DNA from: Leeuwenhoekiella nanhaiensis
GTDB taxonomy: Bacteria; Bacteroidota; Bacteroidia; Flavobacteriales; Flavobacteriaceae
Direction of reading: 5' to 3'
Assembly (NCBI RefSeq): GCF_002744755.1
Contig: NZ_KZ319287.1
Span: forward strand, 1 to 64,000
Length of the DNA: 64,000 nt
Part shown: positions 10,106 to 19,884 of the stretch, piece by piece
Numbering within the stretch: the first letter of the stretch is position 1
How the letters are laid out: every line of letters begins with the position of its first letter
Program-made: the position numbers and the translations under genes
Notes under the pieces: generated by a model
Told to the model about the DNA's origin: nothing
The model's input: the letters and a program-made list of their open reading frames with translations, nothing else
The model's database searches: none

Positions 10106-13100
10106 ATGCTTAAGACATTTATAGACAGACCGGTACTCTCTACCGTAATCTCGGTCATTATAGTAATCCTGGGAGTTTTGGGACTTACCCAGCTGCCCAT
10201 CACCCAATATCCTGATATTGCCCCACCTACCATTAGTGTAAGTGCCAGCTATCCCGGGGCCAATGCGGAAACCATACTCGAAAGTGTGATCATTCCCATT
10301 GAAGAGCAAATCAACGGGGTTGAAGGGATGACCTACATTACCTCAACTGCAAACAATAACGGTACTGCTGAAATAACAGTATTTTTTGATCAGGAAGTTG
10401 ATCCGGATATCGCAGCGGTAAACGTACAAAACCGTGTGGCACGAGCCAATTCCCTGCTGCCTCAGGCGGTAATTCAAACCGGGGTAACGACTCAAAAGCA
10501 ACAAACCAGTGCATTGATGTACATGTCGTTTTACAGTGAAAATCCTGATTATGACGACACCTTCATTCAAAACTACCTTAAGATTAATGTTATCCCTTCC
10601 CTACAACGTATAGATGGGGTGGGTGCTGTTAATGTGCTGGGAAGTAAAGACTATGCCATGCGTATCTGGTTAAATCCTGATAAGCTTGCAGCCTATAACC
10701 TGATTCCTTCAGATGTTTCTGCGGCGCTTAATGAGCAAAGTCTTGAGGCTGCGACAGGTTCACTTGGTGAAAATGACGGCGAGGCTTTCAGCTATGTGAT
10801 TAAATACGGCGGGCGTTTTAAGACCGAAGAACAATACAGCGATATTGTAATCAAAGCCTTGGGCAATGGTCAATACCTGAGACTTAGTGATGTTGCCGAT
10901 ATCGAACTGGGTGCGCAATCCTATGCGGGAAGGTCGGTTACTTCCGGAAATCCTGCAGTAAATCTGGGTGTTTTCCAGACTAAAGGCTCTAATGCCCGTG
11001 ATATTATCAACGAAATTGAAACCTGCTTGGACGAGGTGCGCTCAGAACTGCCTGATGGTATCAGTATTTTTGTACCCTACAACACAAACAGCTTCCTGAA
11101 TGCTTCCATAGAAAAAGTGGTACACACGCTTATTGAAGCTTTCATTCTGGTATTTATCGTGGTATTTATCTTCCTTCAGGATTTTAGATCAACGCTCATC
11201 CCTGCGATTGCAGTACCGGTTTCTATTGTGGGAACCTTTTTCTTCCTGAGTCTTTTTGGGTATTCGGTTAATTTATTAACGCTGTTTGCACTGGTTCTGG
11301 CTATTGGTATCGTGGTTGATGACGCGATTGTGGTGGTTGAAGCGGTACACGCCAAGATTGATGAGGGCGAAAATAACGTGCGCAACGCTACTGTAAATGC
11401 GATGAGCGAAATTTCTGGAGCGATCATATCGATTACCCTGGTTATGGCTGCGGTATTTATTCCCGTGACTTTTGTGACCGGACCTACCGGAGTATTTTAC
11501 GAGCAGTTTGGGGTAACGCTTATTGTGGCGATTATCATTTCGGCCGTAAACGCCCTTACGTTGAGTCCTGCACTTTGTGCATTATTTCTGAAAAGCCACG
11601 AAGAAAAAGTAGGCAAGAAAAAAGGAAATTACCTGCAACGCTTTTTTGCGGCATTCAATCGCGGTTTTAAAGCGACCATTAATAAATACGGTAAATCCCT
11701 AAACTTTTTATACCGTCATAAATGGGTAACTGGTGCACTTTTAGTTGTTGCCGCTGTGGGAATCTGGTGGTCTTCTTCTCAGGTAAAGACTGGTTTTGTA
11801 CCCGATGAAGACCGTGGCATTGTATTCCTGAATATACAGTTGCCAGCCGGTTCATCATTAGACCGTACCGAAGAAGTGAACAAGGCCGTTTATGCTAAAA
11901 TTGCCGAAATTCCCGGGGTTCAACAAGGTTCTGTAGTAAGTGGACGTAGTTTTCTAGGAGGTTCAGGAAGTAACCAAAGTTTAGGTTTTATACGTCTGGA
12001 TGACTGGGAAGATCGCGAGGCAGACTCGCTTTCTATCGAAGCGATTACGGCCAAGATGTTTGGGGTAGCGGCTCAGTTTCCGGGTGCACAGATTGTATTT
12101 TTCGCACCGCCCAGTATTCCCGGTTTTGGTTCTTCGGCAGGAGTTGAAGTAAACCTGCTTGACCGTTCCGGAGGAAGTTTTATTGAGTTGGACAAAGTGA
12201 ATCAGGAATTTATAGGCAAGCTTTCGCAGCGCCCTGAAATTCAATACGCACAGTCTTCGTTTAACACCAATTACCCGCAGTATAAACTGGATGTGAATGT
12301 GCCCTTGGCGAAAGAAATGGGTGTACCTATTTCCAGTATTTTCAGCACACTGCAGGGTTATATCGGTGGAATATTTGCTGCTGACTTCTCCCGTTTTGGT
12401 AAACAATACCGGGTATACATACAGGCGCTTCCCAGAGACCGGGCCAACAAAGAGGACCTTAGCGAATTGTATGTGCGCACCGGTAGCGGCGAGATGACTC
12501 CCATTACGCAGTTTGTAAATCTGGACCGGGTTTATGGCCCGCAGTCGGTTACGCGTTTCAACCTGTTCAATTCAACAAAAGTAACTGCGGCTACCAATCC
12601 CGGTTACTCTTCAGGTGACGCGATTGCCGCTGTTGAAGAGGTAGCAAAAACCTTACCCGCAAACTACAGCACGGCTTATTCCGGTCTTACGCGAGAAGAG
12701 GTAAATGCAGGAGATCAGACCACGGTGATTTTTATACTTTCATTGGTCTTTGTGTACTTCCTGCTGGCAGCACAGTATGAAAGTTATTTGCTGCCACTAA
12801 GCATCATTTTCTCCCTGCCGTTTGGGGTATTTGGAGCCTATTTCACCACTCAGCTATTGGGCTTACAGAACAATATCTATTTTCAGATTGCACTCATAAT
12901 GTTATTAGGTCTGCTGGCTAAAAATGCCATTCTGATCGTGGAGTTTGCCTTGCAGCGCAGGCGAGCCGGTGAATCTCTGGTAGATGCTGCCATTGACGGT
13001 GCAGAAGCCCGACTCAGACCTATTTTAATGACCTCATTTGCCTTTATTATGGGTCTCTTGCCTCTGGTTTTTGCCAGCGGAGTAGGTGCAGCCGGTAACC

Positions 13101-13246
13101 GATCAATTGGTACCGGGGCCGTGGGAGGTTTGCTGATAGGTACCTTAATCGGGGTGTTTGTAATCCCCGTACTATTCATGCTTTTTCAATGGTTGCAGGA
13201 AAAAATTTCTGGAGCTCCTGAACCTAAATCTGAAGAAACGCACTAA
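10106..13246 (+). CDS. RND family efflux transporter, HAE1 type
   Basis: Inner-membrane proton-driven drug exporter of the AcrB/MexB type, 1046 residues from the ATG at 10106. I prefer that start (MLKTFIDRPVLS) over the in-frame one 51 nt upstream because it gives the family-typical N-terminus, with the first transmembrane helix directly after it, and a 10-nt gap to the adaptor. The family duplication (two sets of one plus five transmembrane helices with two large periplasmic loops) is visible. The acidic pair of TM4 appears in AIGIVVDDAIVVVEAV. It should form a trimer with the adaptor and the outer-membrane channel encoded next to it. Confidence 0.94.
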   Translation: MLKTFIDRPVLSTVISVIIVILGVLGLTQLPITQYPDIAPPTISVSASYPGANAETILESVIIPIEEQINGVEGMTYITSTANNNGTAEITVFFDQEVDPDIAAVNVQNRVARANSLLPQAVIQTGVTTQKQQTSALMYMSFYSENPDYDDTFIQNYLKINVIPSLQRIDGVGAVNVLGSKDYAMRIWLNPDKLAAYNLIPSDVSAALNEQSLEAATGSLGENDGEAFSYVIKYGGRFKTEEQYSDIVIKALGNGQYLRLSDVADIELGAQSYAGRSVTSGNPAVNLGVFQTKGSNARDIINEIETCLDEVRSELPDGISIFVPYNTNSFLNASIEKVVHTLIEAFILVFIVVFIFLQDFRSTLIPAIAVPVSIVGTFFFLSLFGYSVNLLTLFALVLAIGIVVDDAIVVVEAVHAKIDEGENNVRNATVNAMSEISGAIISITLVMAAVFIPVTFVTGPTGVFYEQFGVTLIVAIIISAVNALTLSPALCALFLKSHEEKVGKKKGNYLQRFFAAFNRGFKATINKYGKSLNFLYRHKWVTGALLVVAAVGIWWSSSQVKTGFVPDEDRGIVFLNIQLPAGSSLDRTEEVNKAVYAKIAEIPGVQQGSVVSGRSFLGGSGSNQSLGFIRLDDWEDREADSLSIEAITAKMFGVAAQFPGAQIVFFAPPSIPGFGSSAGVEVNLLDRSGGSFIELDKVNQEFIGKLSQRPEIQYAQSSFNTNYPQYKLDVNVPLAKEMGVPISSIFSTLQGYIGGIFAADFSRFGKQYRVYIQALPRDRANKEDLSELYVRTGSGEMTPITQFVNLDRVYGPQSVTRFNLFNSTKVTAATNPGYSSGDAIAAVEEVAKTLPANYSTAYSGLTREEVNAGDQTTVIFILSLVFVYFLLAAQYESYLLPLSIIFSLPFGVFGAYFTTQLLGLQNNIYFQIALIMLLGLLAKNAILIVEFALQRRRAGESLVDAAIDGAEARLRPILMTSFAFIMGLLPLVFASGVGAAGNRSIGTGAVGGLLIGTLIGVFVIPVLFMLFQWLQEKISGAPEPKSEETH

Positions 13247-13248
13247 CT

Positions 13249-14646
13249 ATGAAACGATTTACAATTTATAGAGCCCTAATGTTAATTGGCGTGCCGTTGC
13301 TTTTGGCATCGTGTTTTGCAGCCAAAGAATACGAGCGTCCTGAGGCGGTTGTTGAAGATCTCAATTACCGAACTGATAATTTACCTATAGACAGCACCAA
13401 TGTCGCTCTGATCAGCTGGGACGAGCTATTCTCAGACCCAATGTTGAAAAATTTAATCGCGGAAGGGCTGGAGGAAAACATCGATATCCGGGTGGCTCTT
13501 GAAAATATCAACGCGGCCGAAGCCTATTTCAAACAGGGTAAGCTGGCGTATTTTCCAACATTAAACGGAACCGCACAGTACACCCGGCAGGAATTGTCTT
13601 CAAACAGTCAGTTTGGGGGTCAGTTTTCAACGCTTGATGTGTATCAGGTTAGCGCGGGGCTCTCGTGGGAAGCAGATATCTGGGGGAAAATACGCAGCAA
13701 TAAACGTGCGTTTGCTGCATCCTACTTACAATCGGTTGAAGCGCATCGAGCGGTAAAAACGCAGTTGATCGCTTCCATCGCATCGGCATACTTTCAGCTT
13801 TTGGCTCTGGATGAGCAGTTGCGGGTGACTCAGGCCACCATCGAAACGCGAAGCAGCAGTCTCGAGACGACCAAAGCGCTTAAAGAAGCCGGTAATGTTA
13901 CCGAAGTAGGCGTAAAGCAAACCGAGGCTCAGTTGTACACGGCGCAAGCCCTTAATCTGGATATTCTAAAAGAAATACGACTGCAGGAGAACAGTCTTTC
14001 GATCTTGTTAGGCCGCGAACCCGGTCCCATCAACCGAAGTGAACTGGCAGCACAAACCATAAATACCCCGCTTAAAACCGGTGTACCTGCAGAACTCCTG
14101 AGCAACCGCCCTGATGTGCGCGCGGCAGAGTTTGGACTTATTAATGCTTTTGAGCTTACAAATGTCGCCCGAAGTAATTTTTACCCTTCCCTGACGCTTA
14201 ATGCGACGGGAGGTTTTCAAAGTCTTGATTTCTCTAAACTTTTTGATACCACTTCACTGTTTGCAACCATTGTGGGTGGCCTTACCCAGCCTATTTTTAA
14301 TGGAAGGCAAATACGCACGCAATACGAAGTCGCACAGGCACAGCAGGAACAGGCTAAACTCCAGTTTAGACAGGCCCTTCTAAATGCAACCCGTGAAGTA
14401 TCAGATGCGTTGTACAGTTATGAGATCGCTACCGAAAAACTGGAAGTAAAGCAAAACGAGTTTGACGCCTATGAACTTGCTACCGGTTATTCCGAAGAAT
14501 TATTAGATAATGGTCTGGCTAACTATCTCGAAGTATTAACAGCTCGTGAAAATGCGTTGAACTCCAGCTTAGACCTCATCAATACCCGCTACAGTCAATT
14601 ACAGGCTATCGTAGACCTGTATACCGCGCTGGGCGGAGGCTGGTGA
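13249..14646 (+). CDS. Outer-membrane efflux channel, TolC/NodT family
   Basis: A 465-residue outer-membrane factor and the last gene of the efflux operon, starting 2 nt after the pump. It carries a lipoprotein signal (LLLASC, Cys22), as is usual for the NodT/OprM subgroup. Two repeats of long alpha-helical segments rich in Ala, Gln and Glu (about residues 60-260 and 270-460) match the duplicated TolC fold. The motif LLSNRPDVRAAE near residue 283 is characteristic of the family. It should assemble as a trimer and give the pump an exit through the outer membrane. A factor-independent terminator follows. Confidence 0.92.
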   Translation: MKRFTIYRALMLIGVPLLLASCFAAKEYERPEAVVEDLNYRTDNLPIDSTNVALISWDELFSDPMLKNLIAEGLEENIDIRVALENINAAEAYFKQGKLAYFPTLNGTAQYTRQELSSNSQFGGQFSTLDVYQVSAGLSWEADIWGKIRSNKRAFAASYLQSVEAHRAVKTQLIASIASAYFQLLALDEQLRVTQATIETRSSSLETTKALKEAGNVTEVGVKQTEAQLYTAQALNLDILKEIRLQENSLSILLGREPGPINRSELAAQTINTPLKTGVPAELLSNRPDVRAAEFGLINAFELTNVARSNFYPSLTLNATGGFQSLDFSKLFDTTSLFATIVGGLTQPIFNGRQIRTQYEVAQAQQEQAKLQFRQALLNATREVSDALYSYEIATEKLEVKQNEFDAYELATGYSEELLDNGLANYLEVLTARENALNSSLDLINTRYSQLQAIVDLYTALGGGW

Positions 14647-14685
14647 TAAATCAAGGCGCCTTTTTCCCCTAAAAGCAATGCCTTT

Positions 14686-14718
14686 AAAGCCTGTAGCCAA
14701 GTGTTACAGGCTTTTCCT
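14686..14718 (+). terminator. Terminator of the efflux operon
   Basis: The arms AAAGCCTGTA (14686-14695) and TACAGGCTTT (14705-14714) pair perfectly around a 9-nt loop, followed by a short T-run. It lies 40 nt after the channel gene and before the convergent CYTH gene. Confidence 0.7.
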
Positions 14719-14770
14719 ATAATTTATAAACCCTCACATCCCTCATTTGAAAAGCCACTTTACTTTAATT

Positions 14771-15238
14771 TTACCAGGATGTGTACGGATTTTTACTCAG
14801 TTGCGAATTATAATACCGGTTATCGCCGGTAACTTCCTCCCCCAGCCAGTCTGGTTTATCAAAATGCTGATCTGCAGTTTCGAGTTCTATTTCAGCCAGC
14901 ACGAGGCCCTCATTGTCGCCATAAAACTCATCAACTTCATAGGTATGCTTACCGGCCTTTACATAATATCGCGTTTTATGTATGCTTCCGGGTTCACACA
15001 GTTTAAAAAGTTCGCGGGCTTCATCAACTGAAATTTCCTTCTCCCACTCAAAACGGGTGGTCCCGCCGGCATCTGAAGCTCCTTTTATGGTCAGAAAGGC
15101 CTGGTCACCCGTGATACGCACGCGTACCGCACGAGCCGGATTGCTGCTGAGATAGCCCTGCCTGATTTCGCTTTGCGAAAAAGCCTCTGCCTTAAAACCG
15201 GGGTTATTCACCAAAAATTTACGTTCGATTTCAAGCAT
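14771..15238 (-). CDS. CYTH domain protein (triphosphate tunnel metalloenzyme)
   Basis: A small cytoplasmic protein of 155 residues when started at the ATG at 15238. The diagnostic ExExK motif is right at the N-terminus (MLEIERKFLV, Glu3-Glu5-Lys7), and alternating charged strands (RVRITGDQAFLTIKG, RFEWEKEI) build the eight-stranded tunnel. CYTH proteins hydrolyse inorganic triphosphate or related phosphoanhydrides using divalent metal. The start overlaps the stop of the upstream gene (ATGCTTGA, 8-nt overlap), which suggests translational coupling. An in-frame ATG 12 nt further upstream is possible but would add residues before the conserved motif. Confidence 0.85.
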   Translation of the reverse strand: MLEIERKFLVNNPGFKAEAFSQSEIRQGYLSSNPARAVRVRITGDQAFLTIKGASDAGGTTRFEWEKEISVDEARELFKLCEPGSIHKTRYYVKAGKHTYEVDEFYGDNEGLVLAEIELETADQHFDKPDWLGEEVTGDNRYYNSQLSKNPYTSW

Positions 15239-15896
15239 CGCCATAGGCAAGTTCTTTTATTTTATCAGATTCAATTCGTGCATCGGGATAGGTGCTAACC
15301 GCAAGTTTTTTCATTGCGATTACCAGTGCTTCCGGCTTAATGCTTTGGTATTTCTTAAGCGGTCCTACCAGAAACCAATTAAAAACCTTAAAGGCTTTGA
15401 TGGCCAGTTTCTCCGCGGTTCGTTTTTCCTCCCGTTCTGCAGCAAGCAATGCCGGTTCCAGAAAATAGGCTTCGGGAAGATTTAAAGCTAAAATATCGCG
15501 CTCCATTTCGCCCTTAACCTGATTGTAAAACACCCGGCTATCAGGATCTGCACCCAAAGCCGAGATCACGATAAACTTTGTGATTCCGTTTTCTTTACAC
15601 AGCCTGGCCGCAGCTAGAGGAATACCATAATCTATGGCTTTATACTGCTCTTTATCTTCCGTTTTAGATTGGGTAGTGCCAATGCAGCAAAAAACTACAT
15701 CTGCCTTAAAAATTTCCCGGTGCTTTTTAAGCTCAAAGAGATCTATAACCTGCTCCTCAAGCTTGGGATGCTCAATGCCCGACTTCCGCCGGTGAAAACT
15801 GATGAGTTTATCGTAAGCGGCGTCAGCGAGGATAGATTGTGCCAAAAGGTTACCGGTTACTCCGGTAATTCCTAAAATGATTGCTGTTTTTCCCAA
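15231..15896 (-). CDS. NAD(P)-binding Rossmann-fold protein (TIP30/NmrA-like)
   Basis: A 221-residue short atypical dehydrogenase. The dinucleotide-binding glycine motif GITGVTG occupies residues 9-15, followed by the acidic and polar strand ends expected of an NAD(P) site. The fold looks closest to the HTATIP2/TIP30 group of extended Rossmann proteins, where the catalytic role is often unclear. It overlaps the CYTH gene by 8 nt, so the two form one transcription unit on the minus strand. It is divergent from dinB with 68 nt between the starts. Function beyond dinucleotide binding is not predictable. Confidence 0.75.
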   Translation of the reverse strand: MGKTAIILGITGVTGNLLAQSILADAAYDKLISFHRRKSGIEHPKLEEQVIDLFELKKHREIFKADVVFCCIGTTQSKTEDKEQYKAIDYGIPLAAARLCKENGITKFIVISALGADPDSRVFYNQVKGEMERDILALNLPEAYFLEPALLAAEREEKRTAEKLAIKAFKVFNWFLVGPLKKYQSIKPEALVIAMKKLAVSTYPDARIESDKIKELAYGDA

Positions 15897-15949
15897 ACTA
15901 AATATTTTAGTCTAAAATACAACAAGCATGTCAAACCTCAACTTGTGCG

Positions 15950-15957
15950 TATTTTTG
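15950..15957 (+). promoter_or_regulatory. -7 box (TATTTTTG) of dinB
   Basis: TATTTTTG matches the Bacteroidota -7 consensus TAnnTTTG and lies only 7 nt before the ATG of dinB, so the mRNA would be nearly leaderless. I see no good TTG at the expected -33 distance, which lowers confidence. Confidence 0.4.
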
Positions 15958-15964
15958 TAGCGCT

Positions 15965-17068
15965 ATGGAAGAATTCCCCGCAGACCGAAAAATCATACAC
16001 GTTGATATGGACGCGTTTTACGCCTCTGTAGAACAGCTTGACAACCCCGAGTTACGTGGCAAGCCTGTAGCCGTAGGTGGCGGTTCAGAGCGTGGCGTGG
16101 TGAGTGCAGCCAGTTATGAAGCACGCAAATTTGGCGTACGCAGTGCCATGGCGGGAGGTCTGGCGCGAAGGCTATGTCCTGATCTTATTTTTGTAAAAAC
16201 CCGTTTTGACCGCTATCGCGAAATAAGCGCGCAAATACGGGAGATTTTTTATGAATATACAGATCTGGTTGAGCCCCTTTCTCTTGATGAAGCTTATCTG
16301 GATGTTACCGAAAACAAAAAAGGCAATCCCAGCGCCACGAAGATCGCCCGCGAAATCCGTAAAAAAATAAAAGAGAAAACGGGCCTGAATGCTTCCGCAG
16401 GAATTTCAATCAATAAGTTTATCGCTAAAGTGGCCAGCGATATCAACAAGCCTAACGGACAAAAAACCATTCCGCCGGAAGAAGTGATTTCGTTTTTAGA
16501 AGACCTGGATATCCGTAAATTTTACGGGGTAGGCAAGGTCACCGCAGAGAAGATGTACCAGCTGGGTATTTTTACCGGAGCTGATCTCAAGCAGAAGTCA
16601 CAGGAATATCTGACACAACATTTTGGTAAGAGCGGAAACCATTACTACAATGTCGTACGCGGTATTCACCGCAGTCTGGTAAAACCCGATCGCATTCGGA
16701 AATCGCTGGGTGCCGAGCGTACCTTCAGTGAAAACATTTCCTCTGAAATTTTTATGCTCGAAAGGTTAAACAATATCGCCGAGGAAATTGAGCGACGGCT
16801 GAAAAAATCTGATGTGGCGGGTAAGACAATCACCTTAAAAATCAAGTACAGTGACTTTACCCTCAAAACCCGAAGCAAAACCCTACCCTATTTTGTACGT
16901 TCTAAAGATGTGATCTTAGAAACCGCTAAAGAGCTCCTGTTTCAGGAAAAAATGGAAAACAGCGTGCGCCTGCTGGGGATTACGCTGGCCAATTTAAACA
17001 CGGAAGAACACAAACAGCCCGCTAAAAAGGATTCGGAAATCGCGGTACAGCTAAAATTTGAGTTCTAG
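15965..17068 (+). CDS. dinB: DNA polymerase IV
   Basis: Y-family translesion DNA polymerase of 367 residues, a normal length. The metal-binding carboxylates are Asp14 in HVDMDAFYASVE and Asp108-Glu109 in SLDEAYLDV. The steric-gate aromatic lies in DAFYAS. The helix-hairpin-helix thumb (IRKFYGVGKVTAEKM) is at about 180-195, and the little-finger domain covers the last 110 residues. A beta-clamp binding peptide may lie at the C-terminus (VQLKFEF, ending Phe-Glu-Phe). It replicates past damaged bases with low fidelity. It stands alone, divergent from the Rossmann-protein gene, and converges with pyk at a shared hairpin. Confidence 0.95.
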   Translation: MEEFPADRKIIHVDMDAFYASVEQLDNPELRGKPVAVGGGSERGVVSAASYEARKFGVRSAMAGGLARRLCPDLIFVKTRFDRYREISAQIREIFYEYTDLVEPLSLDEAYLDVTENKKGNPSATKIAREIRKKIKEKTGLNASAGISINKFIAKVASDINKPNGQKTIPPEEVISFLEDLDIRKFYGVGKVTAEKMYQLGIFTGADLKQKSQEYLTQHFGKSGNHYYNVVRGIHRSLVKPDRIRKSLGAERTFSENISSEIFMLERLNNIAEEIERRLKKSDVAGKTITLKIKYSDFTLKTRSKTLPYFVRSKDVILETAKELLFQEKMENSVRLLGITLANLNTEEHKQPAKKDSEIAVQLKFEF

Positions 17069-17073
17069 AGCAT

Positions 17074-17107
17074 AAAAAAAGCCCTTTTGACAGAATCAAA
17101 AGGGCCT
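17074..17107 (-). terminator. Terminator of the acpP-pyk gene cluster
   Basis: GCCCTTTTGA (17081-17090) pairs with TCAAAAGGGC (17096-17105) around a 5-nt loop. On the minus strand the stem is followed by seven Ts, making a strong intrinsic terminator for pyk. On the plus strand it lacks the T-tract, so it serves dinB poorly. Confidence 0.8.
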
Positions 17108-17129
17108 TGATCGTATTTAAATGACCTTT

Positions 17130-18566
17130 TTAGGTTCCTTGTATTTCGCGTACTCTCAAGGTATTTACCATACCTTTCTCGCTGATAGGCATAGCCGCCA
17201 GGCTGATTACCATATCACCCACGTTTAAGTAACCACTATCGCGTGCAATACGGTTGATGTCACGCACAGTCTCATCTGTCGAAACAAATTTATCGTAGAA
17301 GAACGCTTTTACACCCCACAATAAATTCAACTGACTTAAGATAACCCGGTTTGAAGTAAAAACCAGAATGTGTGAACTGGGTCTCCATGCCGAAATTTGG
17401 AATGCAGTATAACCGGAGTTAGTAAGCGTTGTGATCGCTTTGGCATCTATTTCATTAGCCATAAGAGCGGCATGATAGCAAATCGCCTTGGTTATGTAAC
17501 GACGTGTGCGAATGTGTGGCGGTGTATGCGGTACTTTAATGAGTTTAGAATCTTCAACCTTTTTACAGATCGAAGCCATACGCTCTATTACCTGCACCGG
17601 GTATTTACCTACCGAAGTCTCCCCGCTCAACATCACCGCGTCAGCACCGTCCATTACCGAGTTGGCAACGTCATTTACCTCTGCACGGGTTGGAGTAAGA
17701 CTGTCTATCATCGTTTCCATCATCTGGGTGGCGATGATCACAGGAATTCGGGCTTTTTTAGCTGAAAGCACCAATTCCTTCTGAATAAGAGGTACTTCTT
17801 CCGCTGGAATTTCAACTCCCAAATCCCCACGCGCTACCATCAAACCATCGCTATAAGCAACGATTTTCTCAATGTTTTTAACCGCTTCGGGCTTTTCGAT
17901 TTTAGAAATAATAGGAATTTTATGCTCAGAATGTTCTTTGATCAGATCCTGAAGCTGAATCAAATCACCCTCGTGTCTTACGAAAGATAACGCGATCCAG
18001 TCTACTTTTTGGCTGATGGCGAAGATGGCATCTTCAATATCTTTTTCGGTCAATGCCGGAAGCGAAATATTGGTATTAGGCAGGTTTACCCCTTTTCTCG
18101 ACTTAAGCGGACCTCCCTGAATAACTACAGTTTCCACTTCATTTTCATTATCGGTTTTTAAAACCTCAAAAATCAGCTTACCATCATCAAGCAGGATGCG
18201 CTCTCCTTTGTTTACGTCTCTTGGAAAATGCTGGTAATTCATATAGACACGCTCTTTGGTGCCTTCAAACTCTTCTTTTGTAGAAAAAATGATCTTATCG
18301 CCGGGCTCAACCACAACTTCGTCTTTCATCACACCAACCCGAAGTTTTGGTCCCTGTAAGTCTGCAAGAATTGCCGTGTTGTAGCCAAACTCTTCACTCA
18401 GGCTTCTGATCATCTGGATACGCTCTTTTACTGCATCGTAATCTGCGTGAGAAAAGTTGATACGGAAAACATCTACCCCTGCTTTTATCATATCGTGTAA
18501 AACTTCCCGTTTACTCGTAGCAGGGCCCAATGTGGCAACAATTTTAGTCTTTTTTGTGTCTGACAT
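17130..18566 (-). CDS. pyk: Pyruvate kinase
   Basis: Glycolytic enzyme of 478 residues that makes pyruvate and ATP from phosphoenolpyruvate and ADP. The N-terminal TKIVATLGPATS, the catalytic ISKIEKPEAV stretch and the signature MVARGDLGVEIP are all present, followed by the B domain and a C-terminal regulatory domain of the usual length. Its ATG shares one base with the stop codon of the upstream IPExxVDY gene (TAATG), a classic coupling arrangement. The same order, fatty-acid genes, rnc, IPExxVDY gene and pyk, recurs in Bacteroidota. A strong terminator follows. Confidence 0.96.
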   Translation of the reverse strand: MSDTKKTKIVATLGPATSKREVLHDMIKAGVDVFRINFSHADYDAVKERIQMIRSLSEEFGYNTAILADLQGPKLRVGVMKDEVVVEPGDKIIFSTKEEFEGTKERVYMNYQHFPRDVNKGERILLDDGKLIFEVLKTDNENEVETVVIQGGPLKSRKGVNLPNTNISLPALTEKDIEDAIFAISQKVDWIALSFVRHEGDLIQLQDLIKEHSEHKIPIISKIEKPEAVKNIEKIVAYSDGLMVARGDLGVEIPAEEVPLIQKELVLSAKKARIPVIIATQMMETMIDSLTPTRAEVNDVANSVMDGADAVMLSGETSVGKYPVQVIERMASICKKVEDSKLIKVPHTPPHIRTRRYITKAICYHAALMANEIDAKAITTLTNSGYTAFQISAWRPSSHILVFTSNRVILSQLNLLWGVKAFFYDKFVSTDETVRDINRIARDSGYLNVGDMVISLAAMPISEKGMVNTLRVREIQGT

Positions 18567-19048
18567 TATTCAAAAATTAAATTCTGTTTCGATTTTAAAG
18601 CGCTTACCTCTATTTGGTAAGCGGTTATAATATGGGGAATTCGGTTTAATTGCCCCAAAAGTTTTGTGCAAGGCGTGTGATCATCATCACTTTCTACCTT
18701 CAGCAGGAAATCAGCATTTTTTACCTCAGGAACCAGGTTGAAGGTTTTAGAATGCTCAGATTCTGCAAAAAGTCCGCTTTCTGCAAGCACCTGCGAATAT
18801 CTTAATTTAAAATGATTTGAGATCAAGGTATAATTAAGATAATTTTTAGAATCCTCATACCTCATCGTCCCAAAGCTATACTTCAATTTTTTGGCATAAA
18901 AGTTCACATCGTCTGAACTTGCCAGTCGCAACCCCGCATATTTGTTTATCAAAAAGGCCAATCTATACTGTTCTAAAGAACAGTGAATTGCGATCAGATT
19001 GAAGTCAAAATCAAAAGCCTCGTCAAGCAAGAGTTTATAGGATCCCAT
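18566..19048 (-). CDS. IPExxVDY family protein
   Basis: A 160-residue cytoplasmic protein of a family restricted, as far as I know, to Bacteroidota and of unknown function. The naming motif appears in degenerate form as VPEVKNADF near residue 107. I use the ATG at 19048 because the longer reading begins with a TTG 12 nt upstream. A TATCTTTG box (19058-19065) lies directly before the ATG and might give a nearly leaderless transcript for this gene and pyk. The stop overlaps the pyk start by one base. The fixed position between RNase III and pyruvate kinase suggests a role tied to one of them, but nothing in the sequence shows which. Confidence 0.8.
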   Translation of the reverse strand: MGSYKLLLDEAFDFDFNLIAIHCSLEQYRLAFLINKYAGLRLASSDDVNFYAKKLKYSFGTMRYEDSKNYLNYTLISNHFKLRYSQVLAESGLFAESEHSKTFNLVPEVKNADFLLKVESDDDHTPCTKLLGQLNRIPHIITAYQIEVSALKSKQNLIFE

Positions 19049-19131
19049 AGGTATCTTCAAAGATAAGCCAACTGTGTTTCAATAAGAAGGCTTTTGCTTT
19101 ATCAAACTGTAAACCTTCTTAATAAAAGGAT

Positions 19132-19878
19132 TTAATTGAATTGTTGCAAATCTATTTTGTTCTGAAACACATAATACGCCCGTTTTGCCGCCTTTTCTTC
19201 AGCCTTTTTCTTTGAAGTTGCCCGTGCTTTAGCCACCTGCTTGCCATCTATACTCAGTTTTACTGAAAAATGACGAATGACATCCTGGCCAGAATCTTCA
19301 TAGGTATTAAAATTGAATGATTTCTTTTCTTTCTGGCACCATTCAATCAAAAGGCTTTTATAGCTAATTACGCGGCCCTCCAGCTTTTCAATATCTACAT
19401 ACGGATCAATCACCCGGGTATTGATAAACTTTCGGGCATATTTATATCCCCGATCTTTATAAATAGCTCCCACCAGTGCTTCAAAAAGATTGCCGTGTAT
19501 ATTAACACCAAAGTTCTCTTTTGGAATTGCAGCCCGTATCAGATTAAGCAGTCCTAGATCGCGGCCCAGCTCATTCAGATGCTCTCTACTCACCACCTTA
19601 GAACGCATTTTAGTCAAATAGCCTTCATCCCCTCGACCTACCTCATCAAACAGATGCGCGGCGATAACGGCACCAAGCATCGCGTCTCCTAAAAACTCAA
19701 GCCGCTCGTAATTAAAGGGATGCCCTTTTTTGTTCTGAAGCCCTAAAGACCGATGCGTAAAGGCCTCTTCATAACATTTTAAATTCTTGGGCTTGAATCC
19801 GGTAATTTTTTGAATTAACCCAAAAAAATTCCCGTCCTTTTCAGAACGGGAAGTAAATATGTTGCGAATAGCACCCAT
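19132..19878 (-). CDS. rnc: Ribonuclease III
   Basis: Double-strand-specific endoribonuclease, 248 residues, acting in rRNA processing and RNA turnover. The catalytic signature is ERLEFLGDAML with Glu58, Glu61 and Asp65; the second acidic cluster is in NLFEALVGAIYKDRGY. A double-stranded-RNA-binding domain fills about residues 170-240 (SYKSLLIEW to KKKAEEKAAKRAYYV). It starts 6 nt after the fabF stop, so the genes are co-transcribed; an rnc neighbour of acpP-fabF is also found in many other bacteria. Confidence 0.95.
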   Translation of the reverse strand: MGAIRNIFTSRSEKDGNFFGLIQKITGFKPKNLKCYEEAFTHRSLGLQNKKGHPFNYERLEFLGDAMLGAVIAAHLFDEVGRGDEGYLTKMRSKVVSREHLNELGRDLGLLNLIRAAIPKENFGVNIHGNLFEALVGAIYKDRGYKYARKFINTRVIDPYVDIEKLEGRVISYKSLLIEWCQKEKKSFNFNTYEDSGQDVIRHFSVKLSIDGKQVAKARATSKKKAEEKAAKRAYYVFQNKIDLQQFN

Positions 19879-19884
19879 AGGTGA